A DNA stretch of 64,000 nucleotides from Actinomadura macrotermitis (lineage in GTDB: Bacteria; Actinomycetota; Actinomycetes; Streptosporangiales; Streptosporangiaceae): the NCBI RefSeq assembly GCF_009604375.1, contig NZ_WEGH01000002.1, positions 1,202,073-1,266,072 on the forward strand, read 5' to 3'. Below the pieces are notes generated by a model. The model was not told the origin of the DNA, searched no databases, and saw only the letters and a list, made by a program, of their open reading frames with translations. Shown one piece after another: positions 35,891-43,513 of the stretch (within the stretch, counting starts at the first letter, position 1; each line of letters opens with the position of its first letter). The position numbers and the translations under genes are program-made.

Positions 35891-35897
35891 TCGGCCC

Positions 35898-36686
35898 GTG
35901 ACCGATGCCCTTGCCCAAGTAGCGGACCTGCCCGGCGTCGCCGACGCCGTCGCCGACGCGCGCAAGGCGGTGGACCGCCTGCTCGGCCACCGCATCCTGC
36001 GGCGCCGCAGCGCCGAGGTCTCCACCGAGTCGGCGCTGCGCGGAGCGCGCGCGTCGGCCGTGCTGGAGGGCGCGACGGTCACGCTGGACGAACTGCGCAC
36101 CACCGAGAACCCGGCCGACCCGCTCGTGCAGGGCGCGCTGCGGGTGTCGGCCGAGCTCGGCACGCTCACCGAGACCTGGCGGCAGGCCCCGCGCCAGGTG
36201 CTGGCGCGGCTGCACGTCCTCGCCGCCGCCGACGCGGTCGACGGCGCGCTGCTCGGCCGCCCCCGCGACGGCGACGCCGCCACCGACGCGCTGAAGCTCG
36301 GCGACGCGCCGTCCCCGGCCGAGGTCGCCGGGCGGCTGGACATGCTGTCGGGGCTGCTCACCACCCCGACCAAGGCGCCCGCGCTCGTCGTCGCGGCGAT
36401 CGTGCACGGCGAGCTGCTGACGCTCCGCCCGTTCGGGTGGGGCGACGGGATCGTGGCGCGCGCGGCGCAGCGGCTCACGCTCATCGAGCGCGGCCTAGAC
36501 CCCAAGTCGCTCGCCGCGCCCGAGGTGGGGCACCTGGAGCTCGCCGGCGAGTACGCCGAGGCCGTGCGCGGCTACGCGTCCGGCACGTCCGAGGGCGTCG
36601 CGGCCTGGGTCCGGCACTGCGCCGCGGCGACGGCCGCCGCCGCCCGCGACTCGCAGGCCATCTGCGAAGCGTTCATGCGCGGCTGA
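35898..36686 (+). CDS. degenerate Fic-fold protein
   Basis: 262 residues. The layout follows Fic proteins: an N-terminal ARASAVLEGATVT block (51-63), similar to the inhibitory-helix/FIC_N motif (S/T-x-x-x-E-G/N), and a core helix pair AAIVHGELLTLRPFGWGDGIVAR (from about 166). In active Fic enzymes the loop reads HPFxxGNGRxxR; here it is R177-P-F-G-W-G-D-G-I-V-A-R188. Catalytic His is Arg, Asn is Asp and the phosphate-binding Arg is Ile, so AMPylation is unlikely. It may be a regulatory or structural relic. GTG start is leaderless-looking. Neighbours are acs (divergent) and the pentapeptide protein. Confidence 0.75.
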   Translation: MTDALAQVADLPGVADAVADARKAVDRLLGHRILRRRSAEVSTESALRGARASAVLEGATVTLDELRTTENPADPLVQGALRVSAELGTLTETWRQAPRQVLARLHVLAAADAVDGALLGRPRDGDAATDALKLGDAPSPAEVAGRLDMLSGLLTTPTKAPALVVAAIVHGELLTLRPFGWGDGIVARAAQRLTLIERGLDPKSLAAPEVGHLELAGEYAEAVRGYASGTSEGVAAWVRHCAAATAAAARDSQAICEAFMRG

Positions 36687-36722
36687 CGGTTCTGTCGGAC
36701 CCGCCGCGTACCGTGGCGGGTC

Positions 36723-37343
36723 ATGGCCGACCGCTCGCATGGACGCCCCGTCCCGCCGACCGACACCACCGTGCGCTCCGCCGACTGGGACTCCCGGGAC
36801 ATCTCCGGTGAGCGGCACACGGGCGTGGAGTTCATCGACCTGGACATGACCGAGGCGACCGGCACGGGCGCGGTGTTCACCGGGTGCACGTTCCGCGGCG
36901 CCCGGTTCAACGCCTCCGTGCACACCGACTCGGCGTTCGTGAACTGCACCTTCGTCCGGTGCGCCTTCTTCGACGCCGCCTTCACCGGCTGCAAGCTGGT
37001 GGGCAGCGTGTTCGACGGCTGCACCCACGACCTGCTGAAGGTCTCCGGCGGCGACTGGTCGTTCACCGGCCTGCGGGGCGCCGACCTGCGCCGCGCCGCG
37101 TTCGAGGACGTCCGGCTGCGCGAGGCCGACCTGACGGGGGCGCGCTGCGCCGGGGCGGCGCTGCGCGGCGTCGACCTGTCGGGCGCGATGCTGCACCAGG
37201 CCGACTTCACGGGCTGCGACCTGCGGGGCAGCGACCTGACGTCGCTCGACCCGCTCACCGTGCAATTGCGCGAAGCGGTGATCGACCCCTACCAGGCCGT
37301 CGTGCTGGCCACCGCGCTCGGCCTGGAGGTGCGGGAGGCATAG
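36723..37343 (+). CDS. pentapeptide-repeat protein
   Basis: 206 residues built largely from A(D/N)LxX-type pentapeptides (TGCTFRGARFNASVHTDSAF, GADLRRAAFEDVRLREADLT, GVDLSGAMLHQADFTGCDL), about 25 repeats forming a right-handed quadrilateral beta-helix. Length and layout resemble Qnr/MfpA-like proteins that mimic DNA and bind gyrase; the closing YQAVVLATALGLEVREA helix is the dimerisation tail of that group. Gyrase protection is plausible, not shown. A TACCGT hexamer lies 8 nt before the ATG, so this too may be leaderless. Confidence 0.88.
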   Translation: MADRSHGRPVPPTDTTVRSADWDSRDISGERHTGVEFIDLDMTEATGTGAVFTGCTFRGARFNASVHTDSAFVNCTFVRCAFFDAAFTGCKLVGSVFDGCTHDLLKVSGGDWSFTGLRGADLRRAAFEDVRLREADLTGARCAGAALRGVDLSGAMLHQADFTGCDLRGSDLTSLDPLTVQLREAVIDPYQAVVLATALGLEVREA

Positions 37344-37349
37344 CGAACG

Positions 37350-37370
37350 GCGCCCCCGAAGGGAGCGCCG
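37350..37370 (+). terminator. possible terminator after pentapeptide gene
   Basis: GGCGCCCCC / GGGAGCGCC with a GAA loop and one mismatch, 7 bp beyond the stop codon. Confidence 0.45.
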
Positions 37371-37868
37371 CCGCCAGTCACGTCAAACCGGGTTACCAAG
37401 CGTGCACCTGTATTCGTCGGAGCGGGTCAAGCCCGTCTCGACGCGCCTCCCGCGGCTGGTCGCGCGTGGGTGCCCGGCTGCCGTGCTCGGACACTTGGTC
37501 CGTAGCACCTGTCTACGCCTCATAAGCGCAGATGACAAGCCCGCATTCGTAAAACCGGCCCCTGGGACAGGGTGCCTGCGGCCGGGGTCCGTTCCTCTCC
37601 GGACCACCGTTATCCGGGCGGAGAGCCCCATTCCGCCGCCCGCGCATTGATCACTCACCGTGATCGGGCTCTTTTCGCCACATGCCCTCGCGGATCTTTG
37701 CCTCTCCGCTACGCTCCCCCTCCGAGCCGGTCGCTTTCTCCTTGCCAGGGCCCGCAGGTGGGCAACTTCGCAACCAAGTGAAAAAAACGTGCACCCTCGG
37801 ATGTGCTTGCGGCTCGACGGAAGTCTCGAGGATCAGGCAGCATATGTTGTATCGGCTTAGACTGATGA
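37371..37868. other. non-coding stretch before the 6C RNA
   Basis: About 500 bp without a convincing gene; short frames on both strands have poor codon bias and no starts with ribosome sites. The right end has promoter-like TAGACT (37858-37863). The rest shows nothing I recognise. Confidence 0.4.
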
Positions 37869-37898
37869 CGGTGGCTTTGCAACCCCTATAGATCGAAC

Positions 37899-38020
37899 CG
37901 GCGCGCCCGCGCTAAGCGCGATCTTCTTGAGACTTTCTTGGAAAACGGGCCGGCTCTACCCCCCCGGAGCCGGACCGGCAGGCGACCCCCGCTCTCCCCC
38001 CCGGCGGGGGTCGCCCTTAC
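37899..38020 (+). ncRNA. 6C small RNA
   Basis: Two successive hairpins carry runs of seven cytosines in their loops: CCGGCTC-TACCCCCCCG-GAGCCGG-like (37950-37973) and GGCGACCCCCGC ... GCGGGGGTCGCC (37981-38015, loop TCTCCCCCCCG). Paired stems with C6-or-longer loops define the actinobacterial 6C RNA, which in M. tuberculosis (B11) lies next to ssd on the same strand, as here. 6C pairs with G-rich ribosome sites through its C loops and affects growth and replication/secretion genes. The 5' end is uncertain: candidate -10 elements are TATAGA (37887) and TAGACT (37858), giving starts near 37899 or 37870. Confidence 0.78.
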
Positions 38021-38021
38021 G

Positions 38022-38070
38022 CGGACGGGCGGGTGGCAGGACCGGACAGGTCCTGCCACCCGCCCGTCCG
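38022..38070 (+). terminator. 20-bp stem-loop after the 6C RNA
   Basis: Perfect 20-bp inverted repeat (38022-38041 with 38051-38070) around a 9-nt loop, followed by CTTTAGC. It probably terminates the 6C transcript. It is the longest perfect stem I found in the window. Confidence 0.75.
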
Positions 38071-38257
38071 CTTTAGCGGCGGCCGGCGTCAGTCGTGTGT
38101 GGCGCGTGGGATACAAGGCATTGCGCGTGGCGTTCTGCGACAGGCGACGTCCCTGTTCGGCGCTCCGCCCACGCGCGGACACAAGCGGCATTCCGCCGAT
38201 GGCCGGCCACACCCAGCGAACACCAGGTCACAGCGCCCGCAGGCCTGCGACGCGAAG

Positions 38258-38266
38258 TTATCCACA
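38258..38266 (+). promoter_or_regulatory. perfect DnaA box upstream of ssd
   Basis: TTATCCACA, the consensus DnaA-ATP box, 73 bp upstream of the ssd start codon. A second identical box precedes the pilin gene (43233-43241). Confidence 0.5.
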
Positions 38267-38338
38267 GGTTGCGGAAAACCTTCCCCGGAACTCCCCGCGC
38301 TCGCATTCTGTAGTCACTCGACTCCGGAAGGACTTCAG

Positions 38339-39382
38339 ATGACCGTCGCGGCCCTGATCATCACCTCGGACCCGTCCATCGCCGACGACCTGCTGCGGCT
38401 CGCGGCCGCCGCGAGCGCCGAGGCCGAGGTGGTCCGGTCCGCCTTCCAGGCCCGGGACGGCTGGTCGTCCCCGCCGCTGGTCCTGGTGGGCGGCGACATG
38501 GCGCACCAGGTCGCCGCCCTGCCCCGGCGGCCCGGCGTCGTCCTGGTCACCCGCCCGTCCGACGCCGAGGGGCACCAGCGCGCCCTGCACGCGGGCGCGC
38601 AGGACCTGGCGCTGCTGCCCGACCACGAGCCCTGGCTGATCGACCGGCTGGCGTCGGCCGCCGAGCCGCCGGCCGGGCAGGGGACCGTGGTCTGCGTCTG
38701 CGGAGCCCGCGGCGGTGTGGGCGGCAGCGTCCTGGCGGCGGCGCTCGGGCTCACCGCGGCCCGCGCGGGCCGGCGCACCCTGCTGGTCGACGGCGACCCC
38801 TACGGCGGCGGCCTCGACCTCGTGCTCGGCCTGGAGGAGCAGCCCGGCGCCCGCTGGCCCGACCTGGCGTCCCGGCGGGGCCGCCTCTCGGCCACCACGC
38901 TCCGCGAGGCGCTGCCCGGCCTCGGCGACCTGTCGGTACTGTCCTGGCGCCCCGACGAGCCGGTCTCGCTCCCCGAGGAGCCGGTGCGGTCGGTCCTCGA
39001 CGCCGCCGTCCGCGGCTACGACCTCACCATCGTCGACATTCCGCGCCAGCCCTCCGACCTGACCCGCACCTGCCTGGGCAAGGCCGACGTCGTCTACCTC
39101 CTGGTCCCGTGCGAGATCCGCGCCACCCTTGCGGTGGGCGCGCTGAAGGGCGCCTTCACCACGGCCGACGTCCGCCTGGTGGTCACCACCTCCGGCAGCC
39201 TCACCCCGGACGTCCTCGCCCAGGCGCTGGAGATGACGCCCGCGGCCGTGCTCCACCAGGACCGCCGGGTGCTCTCCGCCCTGGACGCAGGCGAACTGCC
39301 CCACGCCCTCGGCAAAGGGCCGCTCGCCGACCTGTGCGGGCACCTCCTCGCCGGCCTCGCACCGCGGCGGGAGGCGGCGTGA
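38339..39382 (+). CDS. ssd: septum-site-determining/CpaE-like protein Ssd
   Basis: 347 residues. The first ~105 residues form a degenerate receiver-like domain (IITSDPSIADDLLRLAAA) and the rest a MinD/CpaE-type domain. The Walker A is altered: CGARGGVGGS (121-130) lacks the signature and phosphate-binding lysines, while TLLVDGDPYGGGLDLVLG and TIVDIPRQPSDLT keep the switch positions. CpaE homologues place Tad pili; mycobacterial Ssd affects septum formation. GGAAGGA lies 7 nt before ATG 38339. Stop overlaps the tadA start (GTGA). A perfect DnaA box and the 6C RNA lie upstream. Confidence 0.92.
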   Translation: MTVAALIITSDPSIADDLLRLAAAASAEAEVVRSAFQARDGWSSPPLVLVGGDMAHQVAALPRRPGVVLVTRPSDAEGHQRALHAGAQDLALLPDHEPWLIDRLASAAEPPAGQGTVVCVCGARGGVGGSVLAAALGLTAARAGRRTLLVDGDPYGGGLDLVLGLEEQPGARWPDLASRRGRLSATTLREALPGLGDLSVLSWRPDEPVSLPEEPVRSVLDAAVRGYDLTIVDIPRQPSDLTRTCLGKADVVYLLVPCEIRATLAVGALKGAFTTADVRLVVTTSGSLTPDVLAQALEMTPAAVLHQDRRVLSALDAGELPHALGKGPLADLCGHLLAGLAPRREAA

Positions 39383-40521
39383 CCGGGCTGTCGGACGCGG
39401 TCCGGGGACGGCTCGCGGGCACCGGCGGCGAACCGACCGCGGGCCGCGTGGCCGCCGCACTGCGCGCCGAGGAACGCCTGCTCGGCGACCGCGAGGTGCT
39501 GGCCCTCACCGACGAGCTGCGCGCCGAGTTCGTCGGCACCGGCCCGCTGGAGCCGCTGCTGCGCCTGCCCCAGGTCACCGACGTCCTGGTCAACGGGCCG
39601 GACGAGGTCTGGGTCGACGCGGGCTCGGGGCTGACCCGCACCCCGATCCGGTTCCCGGACGAGGCGTCCCTGCGGCGCCTGGCCCAGCGTCTCACCGCCG
39701 CCGCCGGGCGCCGCCTGGACGACGCGTCCCCCTGCGCTGACGCCCGGCTCCCCGGCGGCATCCGCCTGCACGCCGTCCTGCCGCCCATATCCAGGGGGAC
39801 CTGCCTGTCGCTGCGGCTGCCCCGCCGCACCGCCTTCGCCCTTGAGGAAGTGGTGCCGCCCCCCGCGGTGGAACTCCTCACGGCCCTCATGGCGGCGCGG
39901 GCGGCCTTCCTCATCACCGGCGGCACGGGCACCGGCAAGACGACGCTCCTGTCCTCGCTCCTCGGCCTGGTGGACCCGGCCGAACGCCTCGTCCTGGTCG
40001 AGGACTCGGCCGAGCTGAATCCGGACCATCCGCATGTCGTCCGGCTGGAGACCCGTCCGCCCAACGTCGAGGGCGCGGGCGGCGTCACCCTCCACGACCT
40101 GGTCCGCCAGGCCTTGCGCATGCGCCCCGACCGCCTGGTGGTGGGCGAGGTCCGCGGCCCGGAGGTGCGAGATCTGCTGGCGGCGTTGAACACCGGGCAC
40201 GAGGGCGGCTGCGGCACCCTGCACGCCAACCGGACGGCGGACGTCCCGGCCCGCCTGGAGGCCCTGGCCTGCGCCGCCGGGCTGAGCCGCGAGGCGGTGC
40301 ACAGCCAGTTGGCGGCGGCGCTGGACGTCGTCGTCCACCTGGTCCGGGACCCCGGCGGGGGCCGCCGCCGGATCGCCGGAGTGGGCGTCTTCCAGCGGAC
40401 CGGGGAGGGGCTGGTCGAGGTCGCCTCAGCGGTCTCCTTCACTCCGGCCGGCGACCTGCTGCCGGAAGCCGGCGCGTCCGCGCTGGCGGCCCGCCTGGGC
40501 GATCACTGGGCGGCTCCGTGA
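39379..40521 (+). CDS. tadA: TadA-type secretion ATPase
   Basis: 380 residues, the short actinobacterial TadA/VirB11-like hexameric ATPase that powers Flp pilus assembly. Walker A GGTGTGKTT is at 181-189, the Asp box in LVLVEDSAELN, Walker B in RPDRLVVGEVRGPEVRDLL and the His box in GGCGTLHANR. The N-terminal domain includes ITDVLVNGPDEVWVD-like VTDVLVNGPDEVWVD. GTG start overlaps ssd; the tadB start in turn overlaps its stop (GTGA, 40518-40521). It matches the 'helicase/secretion neighbourhood ATPase'. Confidence 0.95.
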   Translation: MTGLSDAVRGRLAGTGGEPTAGRVAAALRAEERLLGDREVLALTDELRAEFVGTGPLEPLLRLPQVTDVLVNGPDEVWVDAGSGLTRTPIRFPDEASLRRLAQRLTAAAGRRLDDASPCADARLPGGIRLHAVLPPISRGTCLSLRLPRRTAFALEEVVPPPAVELLTALMAARAAFLITGGTGTGKTTLLSSLLGLVDPAERLVLVEDSAELNPDHPHVVRLETRPPNVEGAGGVTLHDLVRQALRMRPDRLVVGEVRGPEVRDLLAALNTGHEGGCGTLHANRTADVPARLEALACAAGLSREAVHSQLAAALDVVVHLVRDPGGGRRRIAGVGVFQRTGEGLVEVASAVSFTPAGDLLPEAGASALAARLGDHWAAP

Positions 40522-42473
40522 ACGCCGGGCCGGCCATGGTCTGTGCCGCGGCGGCGGCCTGGCTGCTGTTCGGCCCCGGCCCCGCGACCCTGCGCCTCCA
40601 ACGCCTGATCGGCCGGCCGCCGTCCCGGTGGCAGGCCATCGTCCGCAATGTGCCGGCGCGCATGGCCGCGATCCGGGAGCACAGAAACCGCCCGGCCCGG
40701 TGGCGCGGCTCGGTCATCGAGTTGTGCGACGGAATGGCGGCCGAACTGTCCGCGGGCCGGACACCGGACGAGGCGTTCACCGCCGCGGCGCTGGTCCTGG
40801 AGCCGGCCATCGCCGCGGCCCTGCGCACCGCCCCCACCCCGAGACCGCCTCAAAAACCCACAAAAGCCCCATTGGCCGCCCTCGGCGAACTCTTCCACTT
40901 CCTCATCTCAACGAACGATGAGCCGCTTCCATCAAACGGATCCCCCGCAGAGCCGCCGTCGGCGACCGATCACCCCAAAAACACCATTCACGCGCCCATT
41001 CCAACCCCCAAAAGCCCCAAACAACCTCAATTCGACCATATAGCGACACTTGCCAGCCGCCCGGCCGTGCGCCAACCGCCAATCGCCGAAGATTCCCGGC
41101 CCGCAAGCGCCCCTAAGCCGCGCCCTTCCCCACCTGAGGACGAGCGTCCACATGAACCGCCCACTCTTCCCAGCCCAGCGACCACCTGGCCGGAACCGGC
41201 AGGCACCTGGAATACAACGGGCGAGCTCTCCCATGAACGATCGACCAACCGAACGTCCGAACCACCAGGCAGTCGAGAAGAACAAGCGGCTGCCTCCACT
41301 GCTGTCTGGAGCACCCTGGAGACGGCCGCTTCCACATCCCCGTGGGCATGGCGGACACCCACTGCCTCCCCAAGCCGCCAACCCGATGAGCCGCCTCCCG
41401 CCCCTGAAGCAAGAACTCCCGGCAAGCAGGAGGCCACCCATGGGGCTGCTCCAGGGCAGCACCTGCCGGCCACCGGACCCTCCGCTACGAACAAGAGGCG
41501 TCCAGCAGCCTCGAACACCTTCGCCGACGACACAAAGGACACGCCTCCACCGGACCGAACCTGGCAGACGCCAGAAGCGAAACCGGCTGTCCCCAACACC
41601 AGCGAAGCATCATGGCCCTCGCCCGATGACACGAGCGGAGCGCCGGATCCAAGCCGGGCCCAACAGACACAGGCCATGAACCCCAGCACTCGTGTCGAGG
41701 CCGCCGCCCACCAGACAACGAGAACTTCGGCCCCTCTCCCGCCCCCTCCAGTCCAGAATCGAGCAACGGCCGCCCCCGGCACGCCCACCCCCGCCCAGCA
41801 CCACCAGGACACAGACACATGCGGGCCGGCGCAAGAGTGGTCTCTGCCCGGCGTCGGCATGTCCGTCTCCGCCCAGCACCACCAAGAGGCAGACGCGTTC
41901 GGGCTGGAGCAGGGGCGAGGCTTGCCCGGTGTCGGCAAGGCTGCAGCCGCTCAGCGCCGCCATGACGCGGGCGCGTTCGGGCCGGTGCAGGGGTGGGGCT
42001 TGCCCGGCGCCGGCATGTTCGTAGGTGCTCAGCATCACCAGGGCGCGGAGGTGTGCGGGCTTGAGGAGGGGTGGGCCCTGCCCGACATGCCCATGCCGGA
42101 GCGGTTGCGGCGGCTTTCCGGCGAGCCAGGGGCCGAAGGGTTGCGCCTTCTGGCGGCGTGCTGGCGGGTCGGGGCGGAGCGGGGCGGCACCTTGGCCACG
42201 GTCCTGGACGGTCTTGCCTCCGCACTGCGGGCCGAGGAGGCGCAGCGGCAGGAGGTCGTCACGCAGCTGGCGGGACCGCGGACGACGGCGCGCATGCTCG
42301 CGCTGCTGCCCTTCTTGGGGCTGGGCATGGCGGCCGCCCTGGGGGCGAATCCCCTGGGCTTCCTGTTCGGGACATTGCCAGGAGCGGGATGCCTCCTCCT
42401 GGGAGTCGGGCTCGATCTGGTCGGGCTCTGGTGGACACGGCGGCTTGCGCGCAACGCCGAAGCGCTCCGGTGA
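40518..42473 (+). CDS. tadB: TadB-like membrane protein with huge disordered insertion
   Basis: 651 residues, more than twice the usual size. Residues 1-105 (hydrophobic start, then ELCDGMAAELSAGRTPDEAFTAAALV) and 537-651 (GLRLLAACWRVGAERGGTLATVLDGLASALRAEEAQRQE, two or three membrane helices) are the two parts of a normal actinobacterial T2SSF/TadB protein. Between them lie about 425 Pro/Ser/Thr/Ala-rich residues with rare codons (AAA, ATA, TCA, CTT), ending in four 26-residue tandem repeats (423-526). TadB is an inner-membrane platform for pilus assembly; the insertion sits in its first cytoplasmic region. The frame stays open throughout, arguing for an expressed protein. Confidence 0.8.
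   Translation: MNAGPAMVCAAAAAWLLFGPGPATLRLQRLIGRPPSRWQAIVRNVPARMAAIREHRNRPARWRGSVIELCDGMAAELSAGRTPDEAFTAAALVLEPAIAAALRTAPTPRPPQKPTKAPLAALGELFHFLISTNDEPLPSNGSPAEPPSATDHPKNTIHAPIPTPKSPKQPQFDHIATLASRPAVRQPPIAEDSRPASAPKPRPSPPEDERPHEPPTLPSPATTWPEPAGTWNTTGELSHERSTNRTSEPPGSREEQAAASTAVWSTLETAASTSPWAWRTPTASPSRQPDEPPPAPEARTPGKQEATHGAAPGQHLPATGPSATNKRRPAASNTFADDTKDTPPPDRTWQTPEAKPAVPNTSEASWPSPDDTSGAPDPSRAQQTQAMNPSTRVEAAAHQTTRTSAPLPPPPVQNRATAAPGTPTPAQHHQDTDTCGPAQEWSLPGVGMSVSAQHHQEADAFGLEQGRGLPGVGKAAAAQRRHDAGAFGPVQGWGLPGAGMFVGAQHHQGAEVCGLEEGWALPDMPMPERLRRLSGEPGAEGLRLLAACWRVGAERGGTLATVLDGLASALRAEEAQRQEVVTQLAGPRTTARMLALLPFLGLGMAAALGANPLGFLFGTLPGAGCLLLGVGLDLVGLWWTRRLARNAEALR
41784..42095 (+). repeat. four 78-bp tandem repeats inside tadB
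   Basis: Exact period of 78 bp (26 codons): units begin at 41784, 41862, 41940 and 42018. Each encodes a version of x-x-x-AQHHQ-x-A-x-x-FGLEQG-x-GLPGVGM. Copies differ at many bases but never in length, so the frame has been selected or the repeat is still young. Confidence 0.9.
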
Positions 42474-42483
42474 AGAGGAAGCG

Positions 42484-43224
42484 ATGATGATGCTGTGGGC
42501 GGCCGTCCTGTGTGCGGCGGCGTGTGGATTCTTCTTGCCGGAGAAGCCAGGTCCTGTCGAGAGACCGGGCGCACGAAGCCGGAGCTCACCTCCGCAGAAG
42601 GACGCTACGACCGCACAAGGACGCGAACGCCTTCTGCAACGTACGGCGGCCGGTGTGGCCGGGCTCATCTGTGCGGCCGTGGTTGGCGGGCCCGTCGGTG
42701 GGATCGCCGGGATCCTGACAGGCGTCGCGATCCACCGGTCGTTCGCGTACATGGGCGATGCGGAGACCCGCCGCCGGAGGGCCAGGCTGGTCGCCGACCT
42801 TCCAGTGGGCGTGGACCTGCTCGCGGCCTGCCTGCGGGGCGGCACCCCGTGGAGCGAGGCGGTCGAGGCCGTCGCGGAGGCCGTGGGCGGCCCGCTGGGC
42901 GAGGACCTGCACGGTGTCGCGGTGCGGATCCGCCTCGGAGTCGACCCGGCTGTGGCGTGGCTGGCGCTCGCGGACGAACCGATGCTGGCGCCTCTCGCCC
43001 GCACCGCCGTTAGGGCCACCCGCAGCGGCGCGGCACTCGCGCCGACACTGGCGCGGCTCGCGAGGGACCAGCGCAGAACCGCCGGTGCTGCCGCCGCGGC
43101 ACGGGCCCGCGCCGCAGGGATCCGTGCGCTCGTCCCGCTGGGGCTGTGCTTCCTGCCCGCCTTCGTACTGCTCGGAGTGGTGCCGGCCATCGCCGGCATG
43201 GCGTCCACGTTCCTGACCCCCTGA
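42484..43224 (+). CDS. tadC: TadC-like type II secretion F protein
   Basis: 246 residues. Membrane helices are near the N-terminus (2-18), 57-83 and the C-terminus (about 210-240, IRALVPLGLCFLPAFVLLGVVP), with the T2SSF domain between: DLPVGVDLLAACLRGGTPWSEAVEAVAEAVGGPLG and AVRATRSGAALAPTLARLARDQR. With TadB it should form the membrane platform of the Flp pilus. Three consecutive ATG codons begin at 42484 after GAGGAAG. Starts 10 bp after the tadB stop. Confidence 0.92.
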   Translation: MMMLWAAVLCAAACGFFLPEKPGPVERPGARSRSSPPQKDATTAQGRERLLQRTAAGVAGLICAAVVGGPVGGIAGILTGVAIHRSFAYMGDAETRRRRARLVADLPVGVDLLAACLRGGTPWSEAVEAVAEAVGGPLGEDLHGVAVRIRLGVDPAVAWLALADEPMLAPLARTAVRATRSGAALAPTLARLARDQRRTAGAAAAARARAAGIRALVPLGLCFLPAFVLLGVVPAIAGMASTFLTP

Positions 43225-43232
43225 CCACCAGG

Positions 43233-43241
43233 TTATCCACA
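43233..43241 (+). promoter_or_regulatory. perfect DnaA box upstream of the pilin gene
   Basis: TTATCCACA, 84 bp before the pilin start codon and 9 bp after the tadC stop; identical to the box before ssd. Confidence 0.5.
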
Positions 43242-43324
43242 GAACGTCATTCGACTGTCGCAGTCTGTGGCCGAGGCGCAGGCTGGTTCCAGGCGCGGAC
43301 GAGCGCCCCGGGAAAGGAGTGCCA

Positions 43325-43513
43325 GTGAAGATCACATGGCTGCGGCGCTGGAGCCGCAGGACCAGGGACATGGGGATGACGACCGCCGAGTACGCGGTCG
43401 GCACGATCGCCGCCGCCGGCTTCGCCGGCCTGCTCTACAAGATCGTCACCAGCCCGCAGGTAAGAGGGCTCCTCGTCGGGATCATTCGTAGAGCCCTGCA
43501 ACTCGGCGGGTAA
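43325..43513 (+). CDS. Flp-type pilin (DUF4244 family)
   Basis: 62 residues. A basic leader (KITWLRRWSRRTRDMG) ends in Gly before MTTAEYAVGTIAAAGFAGLL, giving the class III prepilin cleavage site G-x-x-x-x-E-Y; the rest is one hydrophobic assembly helix and a short tail. It corresponds to Rv3656c. GTG 43325 is placed 7 nt after AAGGAG; a GTG two codons earlier is too close to it. It is likely the major subunit processed by a TadV-type peptidase not encoded in this window. Confidence 0.88.
   Translation: MKITWLRRWSRRTRDMGMTTAEYAVGTIAAAGFAGLLYKIVTSPQVRGLLVGIIRRALQLGG

Noticed and set aside
37383..37658. 91-codon minus-strand frame in the gap before the 6C RNA
   Set aside because: No ribosome site, poor codon bias, no recognisable similarity.
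37950..38015. The C-rich hairpins as a CRISPR-like or transposon-end array
   Set aside because: The stems differ in sequence and spacing, and the seven-C loops and position match the 6C RNA.
41027..41938. 303-codon minus-strand frame opposite the TadB insertion
   Set aside because: Considered because the insertion has unusual codon use, but it shows no domain or start signal, and the plus frame is bounded on both sides by TadB sequence.
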